Positions 53,003 to 61,330 of a DNA stretch of 64,000 nucleotides are shown here, in pieces. The notes under the pieces are model-generated. The model was given only the letters and a program-made list of their open reading frames with translations, was not told the origin of the DNA and did no database searches. The DNA comes from Clostridia bacterium. GTDB lineage: Bacteria; Bacillota_A; Clostridia; Christensenellales; Aristaeellaceae. How positions within the stretch are numbered: the first letter of the stretch is position 1; each line of letters opens with the position of its first letter. The position numbers were made by a program, and so were the translations under genes. Location: positions 1 through 64,000 of the forward strand of contig JAFWQM010000178.1 in the NCBI GenBank assembly GCA_017509065.1. The letters are read 5' to 3'.

Positions 53003-53650
53003 TTACTCCAGTTCCTTCATTCGTTTTGCAGGATTTCCAAGCACAGTCATACCAGCCTTTACATTCGTAAACACTACACTTCCTGCAGCCACAGTTGCCC
53101 CGTCGCCTATTATCCTCTCGGGAAGGATGAAGGCGTGTCCGCCTATGCTGACCTCAGAGCCAATCTTGCAGCCGCCGCTGATCCCTGTCCCTACCATGAC
53201 AGTTGTATAGCTGCCAATTTCAACATCGTGCCCAACTGAAACCCTGCCATTTAGAAGTACGCCCTCGCCAATTGTACAATTAACTGAAATGCTGGTGTAT
53301 CCATAGATTACGCTTCCGGCGCCGACAGTGCAAAGTGGGGACAGCCTGGCATCGGGAGCAATAATCGTTTCAAACCTTACGCCTTGTTCCTTAAGTCTTT
53401 GCTGAATCTGCGCTTTAGTCTTCGAATATCCAATCGTGCACGTACAAAGGCATTCTTCTTTATGATCCAGTATCCAATCGACTCTTCCTAACCATGGATA
53501 CCCATTAATCTCTACTCCATTGCAATACTTTGTTCCATCATCGATGAAGCCAAGCAGATTGTAAGTTGGCTTAGCATCATTGATTCGTTCGATGATATAG
53601 GCGACTTCCTTCCCAAAGCCGCTGGCACCGTATAAGACAATATTCTTCAT
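53003..53650 (-). CDS. NeuD/PglD-type sugar O- or N-acyltransferase (copy 1)
   Basis: A 215-residue enzyme with an N-terminal NeuD-type Rossmann-like domain (NIVLYGASGFGKEVAYIIERI) and a C-terminal left-handed beta-helix (hexapeptide repeats such as 'GAGSVIYGYTSISVNCTIGEG', with the active-site H in SVGHDVEIG). Relatives include PglD, which N-acylates a UDP-4-amino sugar with acyl-CoA. The local acyl-ACP pathway makes it a good candidate to use a hydroxyacyl group. It overlaps the PIG-L stop by 1 base (TAATG). Confidence 0.88.
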   Translation of the reverse strand: MKNIVLYGASGFGKEVAYIIERINDAKPTYNLLGFIDDGTKYCNGVEINGYPWLGRVDWILDHKEECLCTCTIGYSKTKAQIQQRLKEQGVRFETIIAPDARLSPLCTVGAGSVIYGYTSISVNCTIGEGVLLNGRVSVGHDVEIGSYTTVMVGTGISGGCKIGSEVSIGGHAFILPERIIGDGATVAAGSVVFTNVKAGMTVLGNPAKRMKELE

Positions 53651-54339
53651 TACCTGCCACCTCTGTATTCTCGAATCAGTGAGAATGCCTCGGCTGCTTT
53701 AAACCCTGCAGCGGATCCCCTGAGTCTGGCAAGCGCTTCAACGGCTTCTATAGACCTTGGATTAGGAAAATCACCAACCTGTGATGTAAAGCATGCCATC
53801 GCTTGAAGCTTCTTCTTCAAATAATCACTGATGTCTATAAAAGTATTGGGAATGAAAATGTTTGCAGCATGAGGTATATTCCACTCAGTCTCTGAAAGGC
53901 ATTCATAGGAATATACAAAGCGAGGAATATGCTTATACTTAGGCCTTACAGCAACCATTACAGCTTCTGATACGATTGCATGATCTTTCTGCATATCCCC
54001 AAAGTGCGGAATGAAAACCACATCAGGCTTGACCCTCTGGACAGTTTCGCTTATTTTCCCATTGACGATATGCCTCGGTTCATTCTCTAAGAGAACACAC
54101 GGAAACTGGAGGAAAGCAGTTTCTGCCACACCCAATAAGTCATGAGCAGCTTTTATCTGAGGATAGATCTTATGCGGCCAGCCGTTCTCAACAGCAATGT
54201 CATTATTGTAGACGGGAGGCTGAGGACTTGTAACGATGCAAACCGTCACCTCTGCTCCTTCAGCAATATACCTGGCCATTGCTCCGCCACAGCCTAAAAC
54301 CTCATCATCAGGATGTGGCGCAAATACTAATATCTTCAT
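53650..54339 (-). CDS. PIG-L family deacetylase
   Basis: A 229-residue zinc-dependent deacetylase. The PHPDDE motif at residues 8-13 (FAPHPDDEVLGCGG) supplies the zinc-binding His and Asp and the catalytic Asp, and HFGDMQKDHAIVSEAV later supplies the second His. The family removes the acetyl from N-acetylglucosamine-type residues, such as in bacillosamine, mycothiol or teichuronic routes. Here it would free an amine for re-acylation by the NeuD-type enzyme of the next gene. Confidence 0.9.
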   Translation of the reverse strand: MKILVFAPHPDDEVLGCGGAMARYIAEGAEVTVCIVTSPQPPVYNNDIAVENGWPHKIYPQIKAAHDLLGVAETAFLQFPCVLLENEPRHIVNGKISETVQRVKPDVVFIPHFGDMQKDHAIVSEAVMVAVRPKYKHIPRFVYSYECLSETEWNIPHAANIFIPNTFIDISDYLKKKLQAMACFTSQVGDFPNPRSIEAVEALARLRGSAAGFKAAEAFSLIREYRGGR

Positions 54340-54423
54340 GACAACCTCTCATTGTGCGATGATCAGATTGTGTATAAATTTTATATCTACCCGAATTATG
54401 ATTTCAGAAACGGATTGAAGCAA

Positions 54424-55185
54424 TCAGGAGGACAGCATACCACCATCAATTCCGATATTGGAGCCGGTGATCATCCTGGAAGCATCCGAAAGGAGAAAAG
54501 CAATTGCATTCGCTACATCAACAGGTTTTCCCAATCCAAGATACTGTCTGTCGATTTTATCTTGCGCATCCTTGCTTTCTCCCGCATTGTTCTGGAAAAC
54601 CTGAAACATTTCTGTTTCAATTATCCCGGGACAAACAGTATTCACCCTGATTTCATGAACTGACAGTTCCTTTGCCATACACCTTACAGCAGAGTCCATC
54701 GCCGCTTTCGATGCGCAATATGCTGTTTTTCCAAGGCTGCCAATTGTTGAACTGATCGATGATATGCCAACAATGCTCATTCCTTTGCTGTAAGCATTTT
54801 TCTTTGTCGCGCATCTAACCAATTCAACAAAGGCGTTGAAATTTATATTCATCACTTCATTCAGAGCGGAAGGTTTCAGCATTTTCAATGGTCTTGTTCC
54901 GGGAATGCCTGCAGAATAAACTATGCCGTCAAGCGGGCCGACCTCATGAATCAGAGCTTTCATAAAGCCTTCTGTTTCATCAAATAAACTAAGATCAAAA
55001 GTAAAGTATCGATGAATGTCACCGGATAGTTTCTGCAAAACCTCCTTCAATTTGTCTTCTCTTCTGGCTATCAGTACAACTTTCGCCCCAAGCTCGCTGC
55101 AGAGAATCGCTGTTTCTGCGCCTATTCCCGACGATGCTCCGGCAACAAGGATCGTTTTTTTTGATAAATCAATGATTGTTTTCAT
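54424..55185 (-). CDS. SDR family oxidoreductase
   Basis: A 253-residue short-chain dehydrogenase. The cofactor loop VAGASSGIG is at residues 14-22; the catalytic S is in SSISS and Y/K are in TAYCASKAA. It is close to FabG-type proteins and could serve as a second reductase for the acyl-ACP intermediates or act on a sugar. It is separated by 17 bases from the sugar transferase gene. Confidence 0.87.
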   Translation of the reverse strand: MKTIIDLSKKTILVAGASSGIGAETAILCSELGAKVVLIARREDKLKEVLQKLSGDIHRYFTFDLSLFDETEGFMKALIHEVGPLDGIVYSAGIPGTRPLKMLKPSALNEVMNINFNAFVELVRCATKKNAYSKGMSIVGISSISSTIGSLGKTAYCASKAAMDSAVRCMAKELSVHEIRVNTVCPGIIETEMFQVFQNNAGESKDAQDKIDRQYLGLGKPVDVANAIAFLLSDASRMITGSNIGIDGGMLSS

Positions 55186-55202
55186 TCGCTAAGGCCATTC
55201 CT

Positions 55203-55880
55203 TTACTTTGCAACAGATGAAGACGCTTTTTCTTTCATCACAATTCTGTATTCAGGCTGCTGTTTGAAACTCTTCTTATTGTATAGCTTTTGAAGTATTG
55301 TTACTATTGTCCTCCACACCAAATCTAAATCATAATGGAAACTTTCATGTTCTACATAATACAGCTCCATCTCAAGCTTAACCGGGAGGACTTCCCGTTT
55401 GTATGCCGCATCGTCGGTATAACTGTCACCAACCGTATAATCAAAAAGACTTGCAGCGCTGGTGAGCCCCGGACGTACATCTGCGACTTTCTCATATTTG
55501 CCGCAGTATAATCGGTCTACAGCTGAAGCAACCATCGGACGCGGACCTACAATACTCATATCACCTTTGATCACGTTGATAAGCTGGGGGAGTTCGTCGA
55601 TTTTCAGCTTTCTGATAATTTTCCCTACTTTAAACACTCTATCCGCGTCAGCGATGAACATCCCCTTATCCCGGTTTGTTTGATGCATTGACCTGAATTT
55701 ATAGAAATGGAAAGGCTTCTTATGCAATCCAGCCCTCTCTGAGTAATAAAACACGGAGCCAGGGCTTGACAACTTGATGGCAATGCCCGTAACCAGGAAA
55801 ACAGGCGAAAGCACAATCAAGGCTAAAGAAGAAAGGAAAACATCAAAAAACCGCTTGATATATTTCTGATAAACCGTCAA
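55203..55880 (-). CDS. Undecaprenyl-phosphate sugar-1-phosphate transferase (PglC/WbaP-like)
   Basis: A 225-residue bacterial sugar transferase that puts the first sugar 1-phosphate on undecaprenyl phosphate. One N-terminal re-entrant/membrane helix (FFDVFLSSLALIVLSPVFLV) is followed by YKFRSM, KLKIDELPQLINVIKGDMSIVGPRP and VRPGLTSAASLFDYT. Of monotopic PglC size, without the four extra helices of WbaP. The start is TTG at 55880, placed 8 bases after gaggt. It fixes the sugar that begins the unit. Confidence 0.92.
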   Translation of the reverse strand: MTVYQKYIKRFFDVFLSSLALIVLSPVFLVTGIAIKLSSPGSVFYYSERAGLHKKPFHFYKFRSMHQTNRDKGMFIADADRVFKVGKIIRKLKIDELPQLINVIKGDMSIVGPRPMVASAVDRLYCGKYEKVADVRPGLTSAASLFDYTVGDSYTDDAAYKREVLPVKLEMELYYVEHESFHYDLDLVWRTIVTILQKLYNKKSFKQQPEYRIVMKEKASSSVAK

Positions 55881-55978
55881 TTTAATTTACCTCTGCACGT
55901 TTTATTGTTTATGAAGATAGCTATTCCTTATCGGTTTTTGCTCCGATTTTATAGCCCTCACCAATCGTCATATCGACA

Positions 55979-56542
55979 TTATATTTGAGCTTTATTATTG
56001 ATCTTCCTGTGGGGATAAACGGTACTTCCGGCAGAAAGAAAACATTCATCGCCAATCTCCACGTGTTCAGATACGGAAGCGCCTGTCATAACCGATACAT
56101 AATCACCGATCTTACAATCATTACATATGGTTGAATGAATATAATAGAGTCCGAAGGAGCCGAGTCTTGTATCCACTGATACAGTCACCTGCGGGAAAAA
56201 AACCGATCCTTTGCCAATATAACTCGATCCGGCAATAACAGCCGTAGGATGAATGATCGTTTCCCACGATGTAAACTCAGGATGCTCTTCAACGATCTTC
56301 TTTCTGATACTTCCATCCTGAATGGCAATCACCGCGCTCAAAGGCATTTTAGTGCTCAGTTTCCTCAATAGGTCAGTTCCGCCAAGCACCTTATACCCAT
56401 AGAATTCAGTGCCTGCCTTCGCTGTATCGTCATCAAGGAAGCCTAAGATGAGATTTGTCGGCTGTCGCTTGTTGATATCTTCGATAAGCCAGACAATCTC
56501 TTTCCCGAGATCGCCAGCGCCAATAATAACCGTGTTCTTCAT
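55979..56542 (-). CDS. NeuD/PglD-type acyltransferase (copy 2), possibly frameshifted
   Basis: A 187-residue protein with the NeuD-type nucleotide-sugar domain (NTVIIGAGDLGKEIVWLIEDI) and hexapeptide beta-helix (YIHSTICNDCKIGDYVSVM). It ends early at AQI* (stop 55979-55981), about 30 residues short of its paralogue at 53003. A second frame continues without a stop from before this point to a stop at 55921-55923 and would encode a plausible tail (YNVDMTIGEGYKIGAKTDKE). One missing or extra base near 55985 may have split the gene. Confidence 0.72.
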   Translation of the reverse strand: MKNTVIIGAGDLGKEIVWLIEDINKRQPTNLILGFLDDDTAKAGTEFYGYKVLGGTDLLRKLSTKMPLSAVIAIQDGSIRKKIVEEHPEFTSWETIIHPTAVIAGSSYIGKGSVFFPQVTVSVDTRLGSFGLYYIHSTICNDCKIGDYVSVMTGASVSEHVEIGDECFLSAGSTVYPHRKINNKAQI

Positions 56543-56553
56543 GCGTATACTCC

Positions 56554-58104
56554 TTACAGCGGAATATTTCCATGCGCCTTAAAACCAGCAGCATTCCGGT
56601 CTTTCAGCTTCAGAGCCTCAAAAGCAGACCTTATCTTCCTTCTCGTTTCCTCTGGAAGAATGACTTCGTCAATATAGCCTTTTTCCGCCGCAATGTAGGG
56701 TGTCATAAACTCATTCTCATAGTCAGCCACCAACTTGGCTCTCTCAAGATCCGGATCTGCAGAAGCATCTATCTGCTTGCCATTCATAATAGCAACAGCT
56801 CCTTCAGCTCCCATGACGGCTGTTTGTGCTATCGGCCATGCAAATACGATGTCTGCGCCCATACCTTTGCTGCTCATGGCTATGTACGCGCCGCCGAATG
56901 CTTTCCGAAGGATAAGGGTAACCTTCGGAACCGTTGCCTCAGCATATGCATAGAGCAGCTTAGCTCCACGTCTGATAATGCCTCCATGTTCCTGTTTTGT
57001 TCCCGGCATGAAACCGGGAACATCAACAAGCGTAAGGATGGGAATATTGAAACAATCGCAGAAACGGACAAATCTTGCAGCTTTCTCCGAAGAATCAATA
57101 TCAAGAGAGCCTGAAAGGCCGCCTTTTGGATTGTTCGCGATGATACCGATGACCTCGCCATCGATACGAGCCAAGCCAATAACGATATTTTTTGCAAATT
57201 CAGCCTGCACCTCAAAGAAGGAATTAACATCAACGAAAGTGTTGATTACATCCTTAACACTATAGATGCGCCTCTGATTATCTGGAACAATGCTTTCAAG
57301 CCTATAGGATTCGTCCCTGGCCTTGCCGATAATAACGGGCGGTTTCTCATCACAGTTCTCAGGCAGATATGAAAGCAGCTGCTTCACACCATTCAGACAC
57401 TCGTAGTCGTCTTCATAAGCGAAATGTACAACGCCGCTCTTTGACGCATGTACAACCGCTCCGCCAAGCTCATCTGCCGACACAGTCTCGCCAAGCACCG
57501 TCTTTACTACGGCAGGTCCCGTGATAAACATATTGGCTGATTTCTTCGACATGAAGATAAAATCAGTAATTGCCGGAGAATAGCAGGCTCCTCCGGCACA
57601 GGGGCCAAGGATCACTGAAAGCTGAGGAATAACACCGGAGGCTTTGGTATTGCGATAGAAGATACCGCTATACCCATCGAGTGAACTGATCCCTTCTTCG
57701 ATCCTCGCTCCACCGGAATCGTTTATGGAGATATACGGCGCTTTCATTTTGAGCGCCATGTCCATGATATGGCAGATTTTCTGGCTGTGATATTCGCCAA
57801 GGGTTCCGCCGATCACGGTGAAATCCTGCGCAGATGCATAGACTACACGTTTATTGATCGTACCGTAACCGATTACTACACCGTCCCCGGGAACTTTTTT
57901 CTTGTCCATACCGAAGCGGGAATCCTGGGATTCGATCAGTGTGTTGATTTCTACGAAGGATCCTTCGTCAAATAAATACGCTATACGCTCACGGGCAGTT
58001 AGCTTGCCTTTTTGGTGTTGGCTCTCAATGCGTTTTTCTCCACCGCCAGCAACCGCTGCGGCTCTGCGTTTCTCAAGCTCGTCTCTGTATTTCGCATCCC
58101 ACAT
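56554..58104 (-). CDS. Acyl-CoA carboxyltransferase (MmdA / transcarboxylase 12S-like)
   Basis: A 516-residue carboxyltransferase of the propionyl-CoA carboxylase beta / methylmalonyl-CoA decarboxylase alpha / 12S family. The N-terminal half ends in the typical VLGPCAGGACYSPAITDF and the second half carries NPKGGLSGSLDIDSSEKAARF, VDVPGFMPGTKQE and AFGGAYIAMSSKGMGAD. It transfers carboxyl between carboxybiotin and acetyl-, propionyl- or related acyl-CoA. With the biotin carrier and the 5S-like gene it makes a complete transcarboxylase. Confidence 0.93.
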   Translation of the reverse strand: MWDAKYRDELEKRRAAAVAGGGEKRIESQHQKGKLTARERIAYLFDEGSFVEINTLIESQDSRFGMDKKKVPGDGVVIGYGTINKRVVYASAQDFTVIGGTLGEYHSQKICHIMDMALKMKAPYISINDSGGARIEEGISSLDGYSGIFYRNTKASGVIPQLSVILGPCAGGACYSPAITDFIFMSKKSANMFITGPAVVKTVLGETVSADELGGAVVHASKSGVVHFAYEDDYECLNGVKQLLSYLPENCDEKPPVIIGKARDESYRLESIVPDNQRRIYSVKDVINTFVDVNSFFEVQAEFAKNIVIGLARIDGEVIGIIANNPKGGLSGSLDIDSSEKAARFVRFCDCFNIPILTLVDVPGFMPGTKQEHGGIIRRGAKLLYAYAEATVPKVTLILRKAFGGAYIAMSSKGMGADIVFAWPIAQTAVMGAEGAVAIMNGKQIDASADPDLERAKLVADYENEFMTPYIAAEKGYIDEVILPEETRRKIRSAFEALKLKDRNAAGFKAHGNIPL

Positions 58105-58119
58105 GATTGCTGTCTCCTA

Positions 58120-59511
58120 TCATTTCCCGTCCCATTCAACGATGATCTCATGAATGCCAACTTTATCCCGTTTCTTTATAAACTCTGGCGCTAGCTGCGG
58201 GAAGAGCACACAGCTTAATACATCTTCTTCGGATTTACAGAAAATTCCGTATTCGTCTTTAATCTTATTCATTTCCGGCGCAATCAGATCAGCCGGACGG
58301 CAAGTGATGACGGTATCATCTTTGATAGCCATCCTTTGCACTTCTTCATGCGCTTTGCCTGGCAATGCGCCATATTCGCCTTTCAGCAAAGCTTTAGATT
58401 CCTTTGTAAAGGACTTATAGCGTCCCATGAGAATATTCAAAACAGCCTGTGAACCAACGATCTGACTTGTGGGAGTCACAAGTGGAGGATACCCGAAATC
58501 GGCCCGTACTTTTGGCACCTCCGCCAGAACTTCTTCATATCGGTCTTCTGCATCCGCCTGTTTAAGCTGACTGATAAGATTCGAAAGCATTCCGCCAGGA
58601 ATCTGATATAAGAGAGTATTAGGATCAGCACGAAGTACTTTCGTGCTGATCTGACCATCGGCTTCCATCTTCGCTGCAACAGTTTTGAAATGTCTGGCAG
58701 CCTTGCTTAGCTTTTCCAAATCGAGCCCTGTTTCACGCTCCGTACCGCTCAGAGCAGCGACAAGAGATTCCGTCCCAGGCTGGGATGTACCGTTTGCAAA
58801 TGGTGATAACGCGCAATCCACGATATCCACGCCGGCCATAATTGCGGCCAAATAGACCATAGACCCTGTTCCAGCCGTGTTATGCGTGTGTAAGTGGATC
58901 GGAACGCTAACGACCTTTTTCAACCGCTCTATGAGACGATAAGCTGCTGTCGGGAGGAGCAGATTTGCCATGTCCTTGATACAGATTGTATCTGCGCCTA
59001 TCTGTTCAAGCTCAACGGCTTTTTGGACGAAATACTCCTCATTGTGCACAGGACTGGTCGTATATGAAAGAGCTGCCTCAACCATGCCGCCATACGTCTT
59101 GACGGAATGAATAGCGGTTTCCATATTCCTGATATCATTCAAAGCATCAAAGATTCGGACAATATCTATCCCATTCTCAATAGATTTCCGGCAGAATGCA
59201 TCTACCACATCGTCCGCGTAATGCCGATAGCCCAGGAGATTCTGTCCACGAAGAAGCATTTGAAGCTTTGTGTTCGGCAGAGCCTTTCTCAGCGTCCGCA
59301 GCCGCTCCCATGGATCTTCGTTAAGATAACGCATACATGCGTCGAATGTAGCGCCGCCCCAGCATTCAAGAGACCAGTATCCAATACTGTCAAGTATCTC
59401 ACAAGCTGGAAGCATGTCCTCCAGCTTCATTCTCGTGGCTGCCTGAGACTGATGCGCATCCCGGAGGATTGTGTCCGTAATGCAGAGCGTTTGGCCATGG
59501 AACTCCAGCAA
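58120..59511 (-). CDS. Oxaloacetate/pyruvate carboxyltransferase (transcarboxylase 5S / OadA N-part-like)
   Basis: A 463-residue TIM-barrel enzyme, the oxaloacetate decarboxylase alpha / pyruvate carboxylase B / transcarboxylase 5S type. ITDTILRDAHQS starts the barrel, the carbamylated lysine is K179 in ICIKDMANLL and the metal His pair is H207/H209 in HLHTHNTAG. It takes carboxyl from oxaloacetate to biotin (or the reverse). It lacks the fused biotin domain of OadA; the separate carrier is the next gene upstream. Confidence 0.92.
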   Translation of the reverse strand: MLEFHGQTLCITDTILRDAHQSQAATRMKLEDMLPACEILDSIGYWSLECWGGATFDACMRYLNEDPWERLRTLRKALPNTKLQMLLRGQNLLGYRHYADDVVDAFCRKSIENGIDIVRIFDALNDIRNMETAIHSVKTYGGMVEAALSYTTSPVHNEEYFVQKAVELEQIGADTICIKDMANLLLPTAAYRLIERLKKVVSVPIHLHTHNTAGTGSMVYLAAIMAGVDIVDCALSPFANGTSQPGTESLVAALSGTERETGLDLEKLSKAARHFKTVAAKMEADGQISTKVLRADPNTLLYQIPGGMLSNLISQLKQADAEDRYEEVLAEVPKVRADFGYPPLVTPTSQIVGSQAVLNILMGRYKSFTKESKALLKGEYGALPGKAHEEVQRMAIKDDTVITCRPADLIAPEMNKIKDEYGIFCKSEEDVLSCVLFPQLAPEFIKKRDKVGIHEIIVEWDGK

Positions 59512-59514
59512 TGC

Positions 59515-59886
59515 TTAATCCTCCATCTCAAATAGCGGTTCATCTGCTGACACGGTCTGTCCTTCAGAAACAAAGACAGCTTTTATTTTTCCCGCTTTTG
59601 GAGCGCAGACTTCATTCTCCATTTTCATTGCTTCAAGGAGCAGAATGACATCATTTTCTGCAACTTCATCACCGGGTTTGACCATGACTTGAATAATGCT
59701 GCCCGGCATAGGCGCAGTGATTGCATTCGGATTCACCCCGACAGGTCCTTCCTCACGCAGAGGCTCTTTAATCAAAGGTTGTGGAACTGCAGGAGAAGGC
59801 TGTATCTTCTTGGGTTTGCCCTCCTCAATGAGTTCGATTTCCATCTCATATATTTTACCGTTCAGTTTGATCCTATAGATACTCAT
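59515..59886 (-). CDS. Biotin carboxyl carrier protein (1.3S-like)
   Basis: A 123-residue biotin carrier. After a 55-residue variable, proline-rich N-part (SPAVPQPLIKEPLREE), the biotinyl domain runs from about 56, with the biotin lysine K88 in LLLEAMKMENEV. It shuttles carboxyl between the 5S- and 12S-like proteins encoded next. A 4-base overlap (59883-59886) links it to the 41-residue gene upstream. Confidence 0.94.
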   Translation of the reverse strand: MSIYRIKLNGKIYEMEIELIEEGKPKKIQPSPAVPQPLIKEPLREEGPVGVNPNAITAPMPGSIIQVMVKPGDEVAENDVILLLEAMKMENEVCAPKAGKIKAVFVSEGQTVSADEPLFEMED

Positions 59887-60008
59887 CTGCCGTCCTCCGG
59901 CGCATCTTCTATCTCTTTAAAAGAAATGACCTTGACCTTTTTTACATCTGTACCAAGCTCTTCCGCGATAGCAGCTACCGCCATAGCGATAATATCTTCT
60001 TTTGGCAT
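59883..60008 (-). CDS. 41-residue MmdE/OadG-tail-like peptide
   Basis: A very short gene with a good ribosome site (gagaggtaat). The translation is MPKEDIIAMAVAAIAEELG, then TDVKKVKVISFKEIEDA and a short end. It resembles the C-terminal soluble part of the OadG/MmdD subunit and the 55-residue epsilon subunit of Veillonella methylmalonyl-CoA decarboxylase, which stabilises the complex. There is no membrane helix. It overlaps the biotin carrier start by 4 bases, so it is coupled to the transcarboxylase genes. Confidence 0.7.
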   Translation of the reverse strand: MPKEDIIAMAVAAIAEELGTDVKKVKVISFKEIEDAPEDGR

Positions 60009-60019
60009 ATTACCTCTCT

Positions 60020-61330
60020 TCAACGGAAGCACCTATGAATAATCTCTATGATCCTGTCCTGCTGTTCAGCCGTCATTTTATTGTCAGATGGCAAACACAG
60101 TCCGCGCCGGAAGATATCCGCACCGACGTCAACGCTGCCGCCTGCGATATAGGCATTGCTCCGGCCGCGTCCGTTTCCGTCCGCCGTGATAAAAGCATGG
60201 TTCCTGTACAGCGGCTGCATATGCATCGGCTTCCAGATCGGCCTTCCTTCCGCGTTAAAAGCAGCGATCGCCGCGAGAATCTCACCGGGAGAGGATTTCC
60301 CCGCTTCGTGCTTCCACAGCTCTTCTTTTTCTCCTCGCACAAACGGAGCCATGCTCGCTTCATCAATCAGTATACAGCTCAGCCAGAAGTTGGGAGAGGA
60401 TTTCTCTCTGTCCCAGGGGTTCATTTTCACCGGGAGATCCGCCAGGCCCTTCTCATACCGCTCCCAGATCGCTTTCTTCTGGCCGATATGCTCACCGATA
60501 TAAGGCAGCTGGCCTCTGATGACACCGGCGACAATGTTGCTTATCCGATAGTTGTAGCCGACCTCTTCGTGCTGATACCAGGGAGCTGCTTCCCGGCTCT
60601 GCGTGGACCATTTCCGGACCTTATCCGCTTCCGCTTTGCTGTCGGTCAAAAACATCCCGCCGGCTGATCCCGTGATGACTTTATTGCCATTGAACGATAA
60701 ACAGTTGTAATCACCGAGCGTACCGGTTTCTGCCCAGTGACCGTCCAGCAGGTATTTAGCGCCCAGAGACTCGGCCGCGTCCTCTACGATCAGGGCGCCG
60801 TGGGCGTCGGCGATCCGTCTGATTTCCTCCATCCTACCGGGCGTCCCGTAAAGATGCGCCAATACGATCAGCTTCACATCCGGGTAGATTTCAAACGCTT
60901 TTTCCAGCGCCGCCGGATCCATATTCCAGGTATCGTATTCTGTGTCGATAAACACAGCTTCACCGTCTTCATAGGCGACCGGGTTGATCGACGCGTCAAA
61001 CGTGACGTCCGAGCAGAACACGCGGCGCCCCTGCAGGGTACCGGCGTTCGCCCGCGGCTGGCCGTAAAGTTTCTCACCGGCAAGCTTGGTGGCAAGGTGC
61101 AGCGCCGCTGTGCCGCAGGACAGAGCGACGGCGTATTTGCACCCGATAAACTCCGCCATTTTTCTCTCGATTTCGTTGATGTTCTCGCCGACCGTACTGA
61201 CCCAGTTCGTCCGGATCGCCTCGTCCACCCATCGCTGCTCGTCGCCGTGCATGGTGGGGGAGGAGAGCCACAGCTTTTTTTCAAACGGTTTGATTCCCTG
61301 GAATCTCGGATCAGTGGAAAAATCAATCAT
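60020..61330 (-). CDS. DegT/DnrJ/EryC1/StrS sugar aminotransferase
   Basis: A 436-residue PLP enzyme that aminates keto-sugar nucleotides, as PglE does at C4 in bacillosamine synthesis. The substrate region is HGDEQRWVDEAIRTNWVSTVG, the aspartate motif is VEDAAESLGAKY and the PLP lysine is K217 in SFNGNKVITGSAGG. Length is a little above the usual 380-400 because of an insert near residues 90-105. It is the first gene of the 23-gene locus. Its partner dehydratase (PglF-like) is not in the window. Confidence 0.93.
   Translation of the reverse strand: MIDFSTDPRFQGIKPFEKKLWLSSPTMHGDEQRWVDEAIRTNWVSTVGENINEIERKMAEFIGCKYAVALSCGTAALHLATKLAGEKLYGQPRANAGTLQGRRVFCSDVTFDASINPVAYEDGEAVFIDTEYDTWNMDPAALEKAFEIYPDVKLIVLAHLYGTPGRMEEIRRIADAHGALIVEDAAESLGAKYLLDGHWAETGTLGDYNCLSFNGNKVITGSAGGMFLTDSKAEADKVRKWSTQSREAAPWYQHEEVGYNYRISNIVAGVIRGQLPYIGEHIGQKKAIWERYEKGLADLPVKMNPWDREKSSPNFWLSCILIDEASMAPFVRGEKEELWKHEAGKSSPGEILAAIAAFNAEGRPIWKPMHMQPLYRNHAFITADGNGRGRSNAYIAGGSVDVGADIFRRGLCLPSDNKMTAEQQDRIIEIIHRCFR

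Noticed and set aside
46536..61330. Reading this locus as a polyketide or nonribosomal cluster
   Set aside because: No modular PKS or NRPS protein, no ketosynthase of type I and no thioesterase domain; the sugar genes dominate.
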